A stretch of 64,000 nucleotides of DNA from Planococcus sp. MB-3u-03 (GTDB taxonomy: Bacteria; Bacillota; Bacilli; Bacillales_A; Planococcaceae): positions 62,001-126,000 of the forward strand of contig NZ_CP025123.1 of the NCBI RefSeq assembly GCF_002833405.1, in the 5' to 3' direction. Shown here in pieces: positions 46,028 to 57,690 of this stretch. The position numbers and the translations under genes were made by a program. Within the stretch, counting starts at the first letter, position 1. Every line of letters starts with the position of its first letter. The notes under the pieces are model-generated. The model saw only the letters and a list, made by a program, of their open reading frames with translations, did not search any database and was not told where the DNA came from.

Positions 46028-46151
46028 CGTTCGTAAAAGTGTATGTAAATTCGCGAACGTTCGTAAAGTGTTTTTATACGTTTACGAACGTCTTTTCAGG
46101 TCATTTTCGGCTGTTTCCAAAGCGTTCGTAAAAGTGTACTTTTACGAACGC
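46028..46151. other. res site with three inverted-repeat subsites
   Basis: Three subsites share the arm CGTTCGTAAA. Subsite III spans 46028-46059 and II spans 46058-46090 (near it, closest to the gene). Subsite I spans 46122-46151 and is a near-perfect 30-bp palindrome centred on GTAC. This is the typical layout of a Tn3-family res site, with the crossover site farthest from the gene. It lies just upstream of the resolvase. Confidence 0.75.
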
Positions 46152-46186
46152 TTTTAATAAAGAACAACTTATACTAAGCATCTGAA

Positions 46187-46250
46187 CTGAATTCCAAACG
46201 GTAGACACTTAAAATGTATTTGATATTGGGGGTTCTGTTCAGATAATCTA
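46187..46250. other. Remnant of an IS3-type element end
   Basis: TGAACTGAATTCC, then GGTAGACACTTAAAA, and GGGGGTTCTGTTCA nearby resemble the left end of the IS3-type element at 61259. No transposase follows. Confidence 0.35.
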
Positions 46251-46495
46251 GTGTATAGCTCCTTTCAAATGTTAAGAATACTAATTATATTCACACAGCA
46301 TACTTAGTGCTGATCTTTCAATATTTTTCCTTTAATGTCATCAAATATTCTAACATTTTTTTAAACTGAATATTTGGTATTTAATTAAACTCAAAGAAGA
46401 CATTTATAAATAGGCTTTAATTTATTTGCAATTTTACTGGTTGCTCACTGTAATCAGACAACCGTGTCACTGCAGGTGATAAAATGGTTCTTCCG
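46251..46495. other. AT-rich intergenic stretch
   Basis: No gene or motif was seen in this stretch. Confidence 0.4.
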
Positions 46496-48180
46496 CAATT
46501 TTGGTGAAGTTTGTCGTAGGCGCCTTTGGAGAGTTTAATTCGTTTTTTTAAAAGAATATTAGTGAGTGTGATATCAAACTTTTAGACGAAGTAGATCAAA
46601 ATTAGCTCGGCCATACATCTGTCGTTTGATTACTTTGATTCGATTTACAGGGCCTTCGATCAACCCATTACTCCATTGATAAACTATGGCATTCTGAACT
46701 GCCTGCCAATCCGACCGCAAATAATGTTCAAACTGGTTCAGCTCCTTGATTCCAGTTTTTTTGTGCGTTCGATCCAGGCTGCCAACGCATCCGATTCTCT
46801 TTGGATGCGCATAATCTGCTGAAACTGGTCGAGGAGTAGCTGTAATTCTCTTAGCTCCACATTCTTTTTTTAGAAGCAAGTCGATTGCATGCTTCTCCTG
46901 CCCTTCGGGCAGCTTTGACCACAAGTAACTGTGGAGCTTCTGCCTTGGCACCTTATGGATTTTCTGACTTTGTTCGTTGTTACCTTGGTGTTTCTGTAAC
47001 TTATGGAGGTAGTCTTTCAATCTCGAAAATGATTTTTGGTAGCCCTTTTTCTGTAGTACTTCAAAAATACGTTTTCGTGAAACATCTTGCTTTACTAAAG
47101 AAACAATAAGCGAATAATACGGATCGGCGCTATGGGTTCGATTCCGTTGTATCTGAGGCGGCCTTTCCATACTCACATATCGAGATACGGTTTTATGGTT
47201 AAGCGAGAATATTCGGCAGAGGTCTGCTATTCGTACACCCTTCCGCTATTGGTGCTGCACTTGTTGGATGAGCTGCCACTTCTTTTCTTCGCTTTCTGTC
47301 AATATCTTATCGTAGGATTTAGGAGAAGACTCTGTCGTGGTGCTTTCTTTCCAACTGATTCCCAAAGGGAATTTTCGTTTCAGGAACTAATCGATGCGTT
47401 TATTAAGGTTATGAAACAAGTGCCACCTGTCGGTTACTTGGATCGCCTTCGGCACTCCTGTCGAAAGGGCTTTTGCGTATTCCGTCGAGCCATTCCTTGA
47501 CGAAACTCGAAATGGAAGGATGTTTCTTCAACCAATTACTGACCACTTTTTCTTTCCGACTTTCCAACAACTCAATTGGCCGTTTCTGTTCAAGATCGCA
47601 AATAATGGTTCCGTATCTCATACCTCGTTTCAAGGCCCAGTCATCCAGTCCAATCACACGTGGCTCTGCTATGGCGGGCAGTTGTTTGGCATCTCCACTA
47701 AGTGGGATCACGTATTTCGAAGAGATACAACTCGCTGCTTCAGCACTAAGAGAAAAAGTGAGCTGCCGAAAGAAAGCAGCTAACCGCAAGGTTTTTCAAT
47801 CATAGGCGTTCAACCATTCCGGCCGTCGCTCTGTAAAGATACGCTGGTGGCAGTCGGACTGGTGATAGAAGAATTTGCGAGCTCTTACATGCAGGGAAAC
47901 AGGCATTGAATGAAGCGGTGTATCCTTGAGTGTCCGCCAATATCGGCTGTGAATCCGGCAGGAAATATGGCGGCACGCCGGACAACGGCTCCCATGCTGA
48001 ACAGATTCCATATAGAAATGAAAGGCATCATTAGAAACAGAAACGTGCAAGACGGTCCAAGTTGGGTAGAAGAACTGCAGATTCATGGTTTAACGCCCCC
48101 TTAAGAATTTTTACTACTATAATTCCCAAAAAGAGGCTTCACCAAAATTGCGGAAGAACCAAAATTAAACCGCCGTTGAC
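46496..48180 (-). mobile_element. ISL3-type insertion sequence, copy 1
   Basis: Left end GGTTCTTCCGCAATTTTGG (46496) is inverted as CCAAAATTGCGGAAGAACC (ending 48160), and the right end extends to CCGCCGTTGAC near 48180. The outermost left bases (GTCAACGCCGGTTT in copy 3) are missing. It is highly similar to copy 3 at 60.2 kb, in the same orientation. Confidence 0.75.
46574..48086 (-). pseudogene. ISL3-family transposase (copy 1), frame-broken
   Basis: The N-terminal zf-ISL3 domain (HGSRCPACRHISCRIHSRYW) and HTH are followed by the DDE-type core (EPRVIGLDDWALKRGMRYGT, VSNWLKKHPSI) and C-terminal helical region (NAIVYQWSNGLIEGPVN). It is split into several frames, with a compensating pair near 46.8 kb giving a scrambled stretch compared with copy 3. 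Inactive as it stands. Confidence 0.75.
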
Positions 48181-48390
48181 AAAATTCAATTTCTTAAAAA
48201 AATTTTTAAGCTATAAAATTAATTTTAAAAAGGGAAAAAATGTAATTAACTTGACGGTATTTATTTTTATTGTATAATTAATTAATTGGCAGAAAACATA
48301 AAATTTTGTATCATTTTATTCAATTTTTAAAATAATACTTTGAACTAAAACTAATTTAAAACATAAGAAAAATAGAAAAGGATGATTATA

Positions 48391-48627
48391 ATGAAAAATT
48401 TGAGTTAGGAAAATTTTGTGTCTCCCATAAAACCGAATAAATTAAAGAAGAGTAGCGAATTTTTATCTTATTTAAATGAAAGAAATTTAGACGATTTATT
48501 AATTGTTAATTCATTTGAAGAGGGGAAAAGTTTAATTGAATCTCTAAGGTTGCTTGGTTTTAAGGTTAATTTTTTTTGTTGTTATAGGTCTTCTGATGTG
48601 CAAAAAAAAATATGGAAATTATTATAG
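48391..48627 (+). pseudogene. Small gene with early in-frame stop
   Basis: AAAAGGATG precedes ATG 48391. TAG appears at codon 6 and the frame continues from GTG 48418 as PIKPNKLKKSSEFLSYLNER ... to 48627. About 78 aa if joined, helical and basic. No family recognised. Confidence 0.35.
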
Positions 48628-49503
48628 AAAGTTCTTTAAAACTTAAAAGATTCCGCAACAATAACTCACAAGTGATAGCTTTTACTAGAAAAGTATTATA
48701 CAAGTACTATCAATATTTAAAATAGTACTTGAGCTCTTTGTCAATAATTTTGATGAAGGAAATTTTCTCAAAGATCGGTTTAAAATTCAGATAGTATAGC
48801 AAAGTGTATAATAATTTTCGTCAAGGTCAAAATATTTTTGTAGAGATGTCACATGATGATTTTGTGAGGGATTTTTCTATCAATCAATTTACCATTATTT
48901 TCATCATTAGATTATATACCCTGAGCACGCTATAATAGTTGATGGAGAAAACATGATGGAGATACCGCTTTTAAGTTTTTATTGTTTAAAAGTGGGATAT
49001 TATAATTTTAATGTTCTCTTATAATTCATAGGTGAAAATATTTTATATGATAAACCAAAATTTTTATCAAATCTTCAGTTAGGTTTATGACCTAATAATA
49101 CATGAGGTTTTCCGACTATAACTTAGATTAAGACTTCAAAATTACTCTAATGGTGAGAATTTAATAGAAGTGATATTAGTAGATGAATTCTGTAATTATA
49201 CCTGTCTTAGAAAAGTCGATATAATTAAGTTTGACAGTGAAGACGATGAAAAGGAGTTATGGTGGCTAAGGAGATTATTACTGATTTAAAACTGATTTAT
49301 CAATTTATTTATATCATAAAGAAACGCATTTATGGGATACTTTCTTAATGATTAGCCTGTTAAACAAGTACATATGAAATTTATTTAGACACCATATTAG
49401 TACCCTTATGAGACTATATTATATACATCGATTAAGTAGGGAATGCTAATTTTGATCTTACTTAAGATTCGTTAAATTTTTATAAATATTGAATGGAGGA
49501 AAA
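48628..49503. other. AT-rich stretch with degraded sequence
   Basis: Over 870 bases with only very short frames. Nothing recognisable. Confidence 0.4.
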
Positions 49504-50512
49504 GTGAAATCCATATTACAAACTATGCCATACCCTGATGAGTATACTCTGGTTTTAATTAAACCAGATGGAGTAGAAAAGGAAGCAATTAATTATGTAA
49601 TTAAGTCTATAGAAGAGCTAGACTTAAAATCATTCAAAAAGGTATTTGCAATTAACACCAAAAGTAGTTAGAGAAATCTTATTCATTCTATTGATAGATT
49701 CACAAAATATATGTCTCGCTCTAAAGTATTTGCTATTCTAGTGTATGAAACAATGCTTTCACAAATTAAGAGTATAAAGCCAATAATAAGAAAAATGAAC
49801 AGTGTAGAAGTTGAGAATATTCTACATTCACCTGAATCAGGCAACGAATACGACATGCAAATGCGAAATTTTTCCGGAACTTAATATGGAGATTACAATA
49901 ATTTTGCTGATATGTTTGTAAAGAAAATTTATCAACTGATTACAATGAGTTTGAAATAAAGCTTAAAAATCTGTCAAAGTACAAGCGAAAGTACTCAGCT
50001 TTATTATACCTTCAGATATTTATAATGAAATTCAAAAACTTTTAAAATTTATAAATAGTAATAATAAGTTAAAACCCTTTTTATTAGAATGGAGTATGAA
50101 GTTTTTCAAAGAGTATAATTATAAAATACTAGGTTACTTTTATTGGAAACAATTGTAGAAGATATAGATGAGCATAATGAAGACCTTTATATTGACCCTA
50201 AAGATGTCATTAATTTAATTAACAAAATGGTGGTACTTTTTCTATCAGCAACTACTCATCTTTTAATTATCAGATAATTACTTTGATGAATTATGGGATA
50301 GTGGCCTCAAAGGTGCCATCGTGTCCATCCAAGATATACGTTAAAGGAGACAGACTTTTGAGAGAAGAGACTAAGGGTAAAGGAAAATGTATGAGTGGAG
50401 GAAGTGGCGGTATATCAACACCTGGTAGATATGGTATCTCCTACGAAATTTTCATGAGTTATTCGCAATAGGAAATAATATTGATAATAATGCCGAATGG
50501 ATACTAGGATGA
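49504..50512 (+). pseudogene. Nucleoside diphosphate kinase-like gene remnant
   Basis: GGAGGAAAA precedes GTG 49504. YTLVLIKPDGVEKEAI matches the NDP-kinase start, and later pieces (FAILVYETM, ENILHSPESGNEYDMQM) line up with the VWEG and HGSDS regions. The catalytic His (N-x-x-H-GSDS) cannot be placed with certainty. Further pieces up to 50512 (GGSGGISTPGRYGI, FHELFAIGNNIDNN) are unrecognised. Multiple stops. Confidence 0.4.
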
Positions 50513-50822
50513 ACTAGTTTCAAAGAGACTAAATAAACGATATTGCAGAAATTAAAATCACTTAATTTTTACTTTCTGATGTACTTGGTTTCAAGGTTAT
50601 CTTACTAATCACTTAGACATTTATATCAACTAGGTTATCTTGACTTTAGGCATAGAACATTTTTCCTTGTTTATAGTTGTTGTGTTCACTATGTTATACA
50701 GGAATTGAAAAGGATCTTTCTTTGTGTTGTGTGCACTCGAGTCTTGTAGTTTCCATTTAATACGAATAATATTTACCGAAAATTATAATAGTATTATTTT
50801 AACGAAAAACTAGGGGTTCAGT
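50513..50822. other. AT-rich intergenic stretch
   Basis: No gene or structured element was seen. Confidence 0.4.
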
Positions 50823-51729
50823 ATGAATATTGTACTCATTTTGCCTGAAAAGCATATCAATCATTTGTTCACGGAGAAGTGTGGGAGAAGATATAGATTC
50901 ATTAGGTATAAAAAGCTATTGAAAGTTTAGAGGGGTATAATTGTGAAATTCTGACTTCTAACATAATTAATTATTTGAATGGTATAAACAGGTTAGAGGA
51001 AAAACTTTCTGTTGCAATACATTTTGATTGGCCATCTGTCTTGATAGAGAAATGTAAAACATATTGTTTTTCAGCAATATTATGAAGATGTATATTACAA
51101 CGAGTTGGACAGATTTTAAAACTTTGATTTAGTAATCACTAATAGCTATAATATTTCAAAAAGCATAAGGATATTTTGTATTTTCCTTTAGCAGTAGATA
51201 CTGAGTTATTCTCTGTAGGAAAAATTGAATCACTAAAATCAGATGTAGTTTTTATAGGGAATACGAAAATGCGTGATGACGAATCTTATGAACAGTATTT
51301 AAAGCCAGCCACAAAATTCGATTTAAAATTTATGGTAATGGATGGGATAAAGAAGCCTTCAACTTTACAAACCATATTATGAAGGTATTATCAGTATAGA
51401 AGAGAATGGTAAAGGTCTACCAGTCTACTAATATAGTTTTATGTATACACAATAAAGCTTATATAGAAAATATGGCCTTATAACTAATAGGTTTTCCAAG
51501 CATTATCAACGGGGAAGGTATTAGTTTCAGACTTTCATCCTGCTATGATCGAGATGTTTCCTAATGAAAAGGGGTCATTTATACAAAAGGACATGAACAC
51601 GGAACAAATCCTAGAGGAACTACTAAATGATCCGGAAAAAGAATGAAAATTGCTCAACAGGGTAGAAATGAGGTTTTGAAAAATCATACTTGGTTGAACC
51701 GATTGGATCCAGTATTTAAAAATCAGTAG
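50823..51729 (+). pseudogene. CgeB-like glycosyltransferase, frame-broken
   Basis: ATG 50823 opens MNIVLILPEK, followed in other frames by IHFDWPSVLI, YFPLAVDTELFSV, SDVVFIGNTKMRDDESYEQYL, PATKFDLKFYGNGWDKEAF and NRFFEALSTGKVLVSDFHP-like pieces, ending HTWLNRLDPVFKNQ. The order fits a GT-B glycosyltransferase of the CgeB/Glyco_trans_1_2 type, used in surface polysaccharide or spore-coat glycosylation. Confidence 0.6.
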
Positions 51730-52087
51730 ACAATAAAGTCTTTAATTTAATGTATTGACTGGATTTTATTTTAGAAATTCAAAATCATTATACTAGATAT
51801 AAATTTGTCAAATATACTTTTAAAATTTCCTTTGTACTCAAATTTTATGTAAAACAATTTAACATATTCAGTCTTCTATAGCCTTTCCATTAAGCTATCA
51901 TTTAACTAAGATAATATATGCTTTCCTTAATAATATGACAAACATTTTAAATAATACAAATGATAAAGTACTTCGGTTCCATTATTTAAATGAATTCCTG
52001 TTGAAAATTAAGGTTCTTCTAAAAGTTCATTATTATTAAATTTCATATGGTCTGAAAGAAAAGAAAAGCCGAAATTTATCCGGCTAC
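51730..52087. other. AT-rich intergenic stretch
   Basis: No gene or structured element was seen before the IS3-type copy begins. Confidence 0.4.
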
Positions 52088-52117
52088 GGTAGTGACTCCT
52101 TAAAGTTAGAATTTTAT

Positions 52118-52943
52118 TTATGCAGATAATTGGCTGGCATGCATCCGGTATTGGACCGGGCTCATGCCGGCCAATTTTTGTTTGATGCGTTCGTTGTTAT
52201 AATAGTTTATGTATTGTACGATCCGCTGTTTTAATTCTTTGTAGCATACCAATGCTTATCCGTAATACATTTCCTGCTTCAAGAGGCCAAAGAAGTTTTC
52301 CATGGCCACATTATCGGCACAGGTTCCTTTTTGGGACATGCTTTGGAAGATCCGTTGCCCCTTCAATGCCTTCACCCACTTACGGTGCTGGTATTGCCAT
52401 CACTGATCGGAATGGATAGTTGTCCGGTAGACCGCCTGCTTCTCGATAATCGGCAGGACCTGATGCAGCGATTCCAGAACGAAGTCGAGGGTCGGCCGTT
52501 TTGCCGTGCTTACCCCGATGATTTCGCCGTTGTAGAGATCCATGATCGGACTTAAATAAAGCTTTTCTTCTCCCGTGCACTTGAACTCCGTGACGTCGGT
52601 CGTCAATTTCTGAAGGCGTGCGGCGTGGAAAACCTGAGGTTCATCTGGTTTTTGGCGATGGTTCCAACTTTTCCTCTGTAAGATTTATAATGCAATTTAT
52701 GGATGAATTTTCCTCATGTGAGATTCAACTCGTTCATGATGCGCTGCACTTTCTTGTGGTTGATGACAAGGCCAATCGCCTGTAACGCCAGGCGGATCCG
52801 GCGGTATCCGTAACGGCCTTCGTGCTTCTCAAACAATTCCAGGATCAGGTTTTTCCACTCCTAGTCGGGGTCTTCCGAGTTGAACCGTTGCCGGTGGTAA
52901 TGGTAGGTCGCTTCCGTAACACCAACGATCTTCAGCACATCCT
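52118..52943 (-). pseudogene. IS3-type orfB (DDE transposase), degraded
   Basis: Pieces read TTDVTEFKCTGEEKLYLSPIMD, SLHQVLPIIEKQAVYRTTIHSDQ and similar DDE-core motifs (D..HSDQG) in several frames. Not functional. Confidence 0.7.
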
Positions 52944-53507
52944 TTAATCGAAATCCTTCTTTGTGGAGTTCGAACGCCAGTGCTGCTTGTGCTTTTCGAG
53001 GAAGACATCCGGATTCTCCTGGAAAGCTTTTAACTTTTTTAAATACGCAACTTCTAAATGGAGAAGCTCATTCTCACGTTCGAGTTGTTCTTCCCGGGAA
53101 AAGGCCCTTTCAAGCTTGCCCGCAGTCGGTTTCGGTTTTTTAGACATGGAGGGCCGTCCTTTCGCTCGTTTTTCCAGGCCTTTTATCCCTTCCGTCAAAA
53201 ACTTTTGGTTCCAATTCGTAATGAATGTCGGATTGTTCATCTCAAATTGGATCGCTGTGTCTTGGTAAGAAGCACCTGTTTGTTTCATAAAGTGTAATAC
53301 ATCCACCTTGAATTGAACAGAATACACCTGTTTCGTCTGCTTCCTGCGCAATCCTCCTTCTCCAAACTCTTGATAAGCGCGCATCCCGCGTTTAATAGGC
53401 GTAGAACTCGGAATTCCGTATTCTCGCGCTAAATATTCATACCCCAAAGATTTTTCCAAGTACTGCTTCACCAACAGCAGTTTGAAACCCTCACTATATT
53501 TCGCCAT
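52944..53507 (-). CDS. IS3-type orfA (HTH, leucine-zipper)
   Basis: The 187-aa ORF has two HTH segments (KYSEGFKLLLVKQYLEKS, SVQFKVDVLHFMKQTGASYQ), then a Glu/Leu-rich coiled coil (EEQLERENELLHLEVAYLKKLK) typical of IS3 OrfA. Intact although its orfB is not. Confidence 0.75.
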   Translation of the reverse strand: MAKYSEGFKLLLVKQYLEKSLGYEYLAREYGIPSSTPIKRGMRAYQEFGEGGLRRKQTKQVYSVQFKVDVLHFMKQTGASYQDTAIQFEMNNPTFITNWNQKFLTEGIKGLEKRAKGRPSMSKKPKPTAGKLERAFSREEQLERENELLHLEVAYLKKLKAFQENPDVFLEKHKQHWRSNSTKKDFD

Positions 53508-53591
53508 AGAAAAACACCGCTAAAGTTAGATTTGAACTCTAAATTTCGGGGTGCGCTAACTACCCCACCTGTAAAGTAGCTTAAGTGGGAA

Positions 53592-55180
53592 ATTTTATTT
53601 TGGCTATAATCGGGAAAATTAAACCGGCATTCACATAACCCATGGATTTGCATTTCTTTTACTAGACTTGAATAGTCTTGCACATTTCAGTTTCTTGTGA
53701 TGCCTTTCATTTGTATATGGAATCTACTCAACATCGGAGCCGTTATCTGACGTGCTGCCAAATTTCTTGTCGGAATCACAGCCGATATTGGTGCACCCTC
53801 AAGGATACACCGCTTCATTCAATGCCTGTTTTTCTCCATGCAAGGGCTCGGAAACTTTTCTGCCACCAGGACATCTTTACGGAGCGACGGCCGGAATGGT
53901 GGAAAACCTATAATCGAAAAACCATGCGATTACCTGCTTTCTTTGGGCAGATCGCTTTTTCTCTTAGTGCTGAAGTCGCGCATTGTATCTTTTCGAAATA
54001 TGGGGCCCTACTTAGCGGAAAGGCCTTTCATTACTTGATTCGAAAAGAATAGCTGCTCCCGCGCATGATTGTGCTGGATGACTAGGCTTTGAAAAAAGGT
54101 ATGAGATAGGGAGTCGTTATTTGCGACCTTGAACAGAGACGGCCATTTGAGTTGTTGGAAAGCCGTAAAGAAAAAGTGGTCAGTACTTGGTTGAAGCAAT
54201 ATCCTTCCATTCTAGTTTCGTGAAGAGATGACTCGGCGGAATATGTAAAACCTCTTTCAACAGTAGCATTGAAAGTGATTTAAGTAACCGGCAGGTGGCT
54301 TTTGTTTAATAATCTTAATAAACGCATCGAGCAGTTCCTGAACCGAAAGGCTCCGTTGGGAATCAGTTAGCAAGAAGGTACAGCGATAGAGCGTTCTCCT
54401 TAATCCAACGATAAGATATTGACAGAAAGTGAAGAAAAGAAGTAGCAGCTCAGCCAACAAGTGTAGGTCCAACACTGGAAGGTTACACAAATAGCAGACA
54501 TCTGCAGAAAATTCTCGCTTGACCGTAAAACCTTATCTTGATATACCCGTATGGAAAGACTGTCTCAGGTGCAACGGAAACGGACCCATAGCGCCGATCC
54601 GTATCATTCGCTTATCGTTTATCTAGTAAGGCAAGATGTTTCACAGAAACAAATTTTCGAAGTACTACAGGAAAAGGCATACTAAAAATCATTTTAGACT
54701 TTGAAAGACAACCTCTTAAATTTGCAGAAACAAAAATATAATGAAATGATGAACAAGCTCAAATAATCTATAAGGTGCCAATCTGCATGATGGACAAGAG
54801 AAAAAGATAATCGACCAGTTTCAAGCAGATTATGCGTATACTAAGAGAACCGGGTGCGTTGTCTGCCGGAATTGGACGCATAGAAAAACCTAAATTAAGG
54901 TGCTGAAACAGTTTGGACATTACTTGCGGTCGGATTGGCAGATAGTTCAGAATGCTCTATTTCACCAATGGAGCAATCGTTTGGTTCAGGGACACGTGAA
55001 TCGTATTAAAGTTATCAAAAGGTAAATGTATGGCCGGGCAAAATTCAACTTACTTCGTCAAAAAGTTTTATATTATTCTCGCTAATGCTTTCTTAAAAAA
55101 GTAAATAAACCTCCAATTTATGATGAAGACAAACTTCGCCAAAAACGTGGAAGAACCAAAATTAGACCGGCGTTGACATG
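53592..55180 (+). mobile_element. ISL3-type insertion sequence, copy 2, highly degraded
   Basis: On the + strand the zf-ISL3 region (HRSRYLTCCQISCRNHSRYWC, 53.7 kb) and the C-terminal region (about 54.9-55.1 kb, INALFHQWSNRLVQGHVN-like) are recognisable, ending with GGAAGAACC and CCGGCGTTGAC at 55180. Many stops and indels make it much older than copies 1 and 3. Confidence 0.65.
53678..55085 (+). pseudogene. ISL3 transposase remnant (copy 2)
   Basis: It can be aligned by eye with copies 1 and 3 in pieces: ERRPEWWKTYNRKTMRLPAFFGQIAFSLSAEV (two joined segments), then the C-terminal VNRIKVIKR. No frame longer than 124 codons survives. Confidence 0.6.
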
Positions 55181-56039
55181 ATATATACTATTCTTAAAAG
55201 GAGCAGGTGTCGTAGTAGAAAAATAGAAGAAACTTTTACAATTAGAGAATTCCATCAAAAGAACATTCATTAAGAAATATTGCGTAAGTGATAGGTTTTG
55301 ACCAGAAAACTATATAAGGTGGTTTACAAAAGCTATCTCGAAGCTCTATGCGGATGAAACGACTAAGCAAGATACTGATAATGCTTGTATAAACGTTAGA
55401 CAAAATAGATTTCTAATTATTAAGATAATTTAGGTTTTAACAAATATAAGATTCATCTCCTTATAAATATGAAGATTGTGATAGGCTACAGCTATTTATA
55501 AAAGGGAGAACAGAACAAACAGATTCATAAAATACGGAGAGGTTTTAAAGTTGTAAGTAGAATTGTTTTATATTAACTCGATTAAGAAAAACCTTAATAT
55601 GTCAGAAATAATATAAAACAATATATCTAGAAGAGGTCGAAGTAATTTGAAGAATTTTACATCACAGTTATATAACTGTGCAAAGAAGTTTAAACCCTTT
55701 CGATATTTCATATTTCAGTGACTATTCTATAGTAGCATTCAAATTGACTGATGCATATTTACGCGGGTAGTTAGAGGTACAGGTGAACTTCAAAGAAGCT
55801 GTGGAAAATACGTTAATCCATCACATGAATGGACAGCCAGAGAAGTTCCACTGATTAAGGCCATGAATTTTTACCAGGTCTGCCACCTTATTTATCACAC
55901 AGTTCCATTTGCTTTACCACGATTTGTCCCACCATTTACCAAACCAACCACAAAGCCCTATAGACCAAGAGTTATAAGTCTGCAGGACTTGCTTTGTTTC
56001 TTTTTATGCATTGGGCAATGAGTTCTTATCTCTGTCCTA
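55181..56039. other. Stretch without recognisable genes
   Basis: Short frames only. It presumably includes the right end of the IS21-type element in its last part. Confidence 0.4.
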
Positions 56040-56423
56040 AACCATGGCACTCACGCATCGGTATATCTCCATCGATCATGAGTTGGTAGAAGTCGTGGAT
56101 GATCCGGTCGAGAATGGCTTCTGCAATTGCTTCATTTCCCAGCTTCACATGCCAGTTTGAGAATTTGTTCTTTGTTCAAGTGGCTATCGGCGTGATACGC
56201 GATGTTTTCAATGCAGACAATGGAATCTAAAAAGGCACCTACATTAATCAACCGCTGAAGTTTATTATTTTTCCGGCGCGAGGTACTCCAAATCTACAAG
56301 CAACGAAAAACGCTCATCAAAAGCCATCTGTTGAAAATTTCGCTTGGACACTTGTTCCTCATAGGCCTCTGCCATGACATTTAATTTCATGTCGTTCAGC
56401 TTGTTCATCGTCTGCTCATTCAT
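56040..56423 (-). pseudogene. istB: istB-like gene lacking its ATPase core
   Basis: From ATG 56423 the N-terminal helices (LNDMKLNVMAEAYEEQVSKR, FDERFSLLVDLEY) and CIENIAYHADSHLNKEQI are followed almost at once by WHVKLGNEAIAEAILDRIIHD, a C-terminal IstB segment. The P-loop and Walker B region of a normal 250-aa IstB is missing, an internal deletion of roughly 110 residues. Confidence 0.65.
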
Positions 56424-56449
56424 GCGTGTCCCTCGTAATAGGCTGCTCC

Positions 56450-57450
56450 GCGAGTGAAGCCATAATTAGTCGTGGTGGTTTCCATCTTTCTTTTCAGTTC
56501 CTATTCTGCATCGCGTTTCTTATTATTCGCCAGCAGTGTTTGTACGCTTTTGGCCGTAGGTCTTGCAGTCATAGAGATAATCATTTTACAAGTCCGTTCA
56601 ATCTCATACTTGAAGTAGCGTCGCTCTGTTTTCTTCAAGGAAAAGATCAATTGTAAGGCCAATTTTCCGGTGCTTTCACCGATGCTTTCAGCCAAATCCT
56701 TCGCATTTTTGGGTATCTAGTCGACATAGAGATTGTGGGTGTCGGGGGTTGTCTTGCCATATAATCGTTTATGAGAAGCGCTCCGCATATTGTTAAAGTA
56801 AATCTCGACAGGATTATTGGTGAGGCACACTTCGACATGACGATTGATGTATTCGTTGGGAACGATAAAATATAATCTCGACAGACATTTGATAATCCGG
56901 CCGCACTTTAGCCATCTTCCATTCAGACATTTTGTAGAATGCGGGGGCAGAGGGGAAAGCGCAAATTTCTTTTCTTCTTCAAATAACTCCCTTGCTTTCT
57001 GGTGAAAGGCCGTTGGTTGAACTCATCCCACTTTTTTTGATTTCTTCATTCAGTTACTCAATACTGAAACACTGTGTGTTTCGAAGTGCTGCGATGACCC
57101 AGACCGAAATGATACCGACTGATCCCTCGACACTGGCTTTCAAATTATTCGGAGTAACGATCTGCGTACTCCTGCCGAAATAGGCAAAAGCATAAATATG
57201 GGCCATGATCCTGGGAGACAAATTCATGGATAACGTGGCGACAACGTCGCCACAAAGACACATGTCTTCACTTTCTCGCCCGTACCCCGGTCAATAATGA
57301 AGGCAGTAGAGCCGGCCCAATCCACTTTCATAATCTCCCTAGGTTTCCGGCGTATTCGCAATGTAGCTTTATGCTTATTCGCATAGCTACTGTAGTGGCG
57401 GACAAAAGTTCGGTAAGAGTAAGGGATTTTCTTGTTCATCCGTCATTTAG
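56450..57450 (-). pseudogene. istA: istA-like transposase remnant
   Basis: The piece NKKIPYSYRTFVRHYSSYAN, RKPREIMKVDWAGSTAFIID is the start of the IstA DDE core (DWAG). Others further down match C-terminal parts. Multiple stops. Confidence 0.65.
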
Positions 57451-57690
57451 TCTCATATTCATGGTGAAGTAGTGAGAGCGTGACATTAAGCTTGGCAAGT
57501 TCCTAGTGAATACGATCAAAGTTGAGTGGCTTTCTTCCAGAGGCTTCCACTGACTTCTCAAGAAATAAGAATTACTCAATCAATTTGTCGGTCAGCTCTT
57601 CCTCTAAAGGACCTTTAACCTCAAAATCCTGGTATATTGAGGCATAAAAAATACCTCCTATAAAAAATGTCACATAAATAGGTGTGCCCA

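Larger units (their letters stand above)
52088..53565 (-). mobile_element. Degraded IS3-family element
   Basis: GGTAGTGACTCC at 52088 and its inverted counterpart GGGGTAGTTAGCGC (complement, near 53565) form imperfect ends, enclosing orfA and a ruined orfB. Confidence 0.6.
56040..57690 (-). mobile_element. Degraded IS21-family element
   Basis: istA pieces lie at 56.45-57.45 kb and a shortened istB at 56040-56423, in the usual order on the - strand. A TGTCACATAAATAGGTGTGCC-like end lies near 57690. Boundaries are approximate. Confidence 0.65.

Noticed and set aside
46885-47805. + strand ORFs inside ISL3 copy 1, also seen at 60607-61105 in copy 3
   Set aside because: They repeat because the IS repeats; they are antisense shadows of the transposase.
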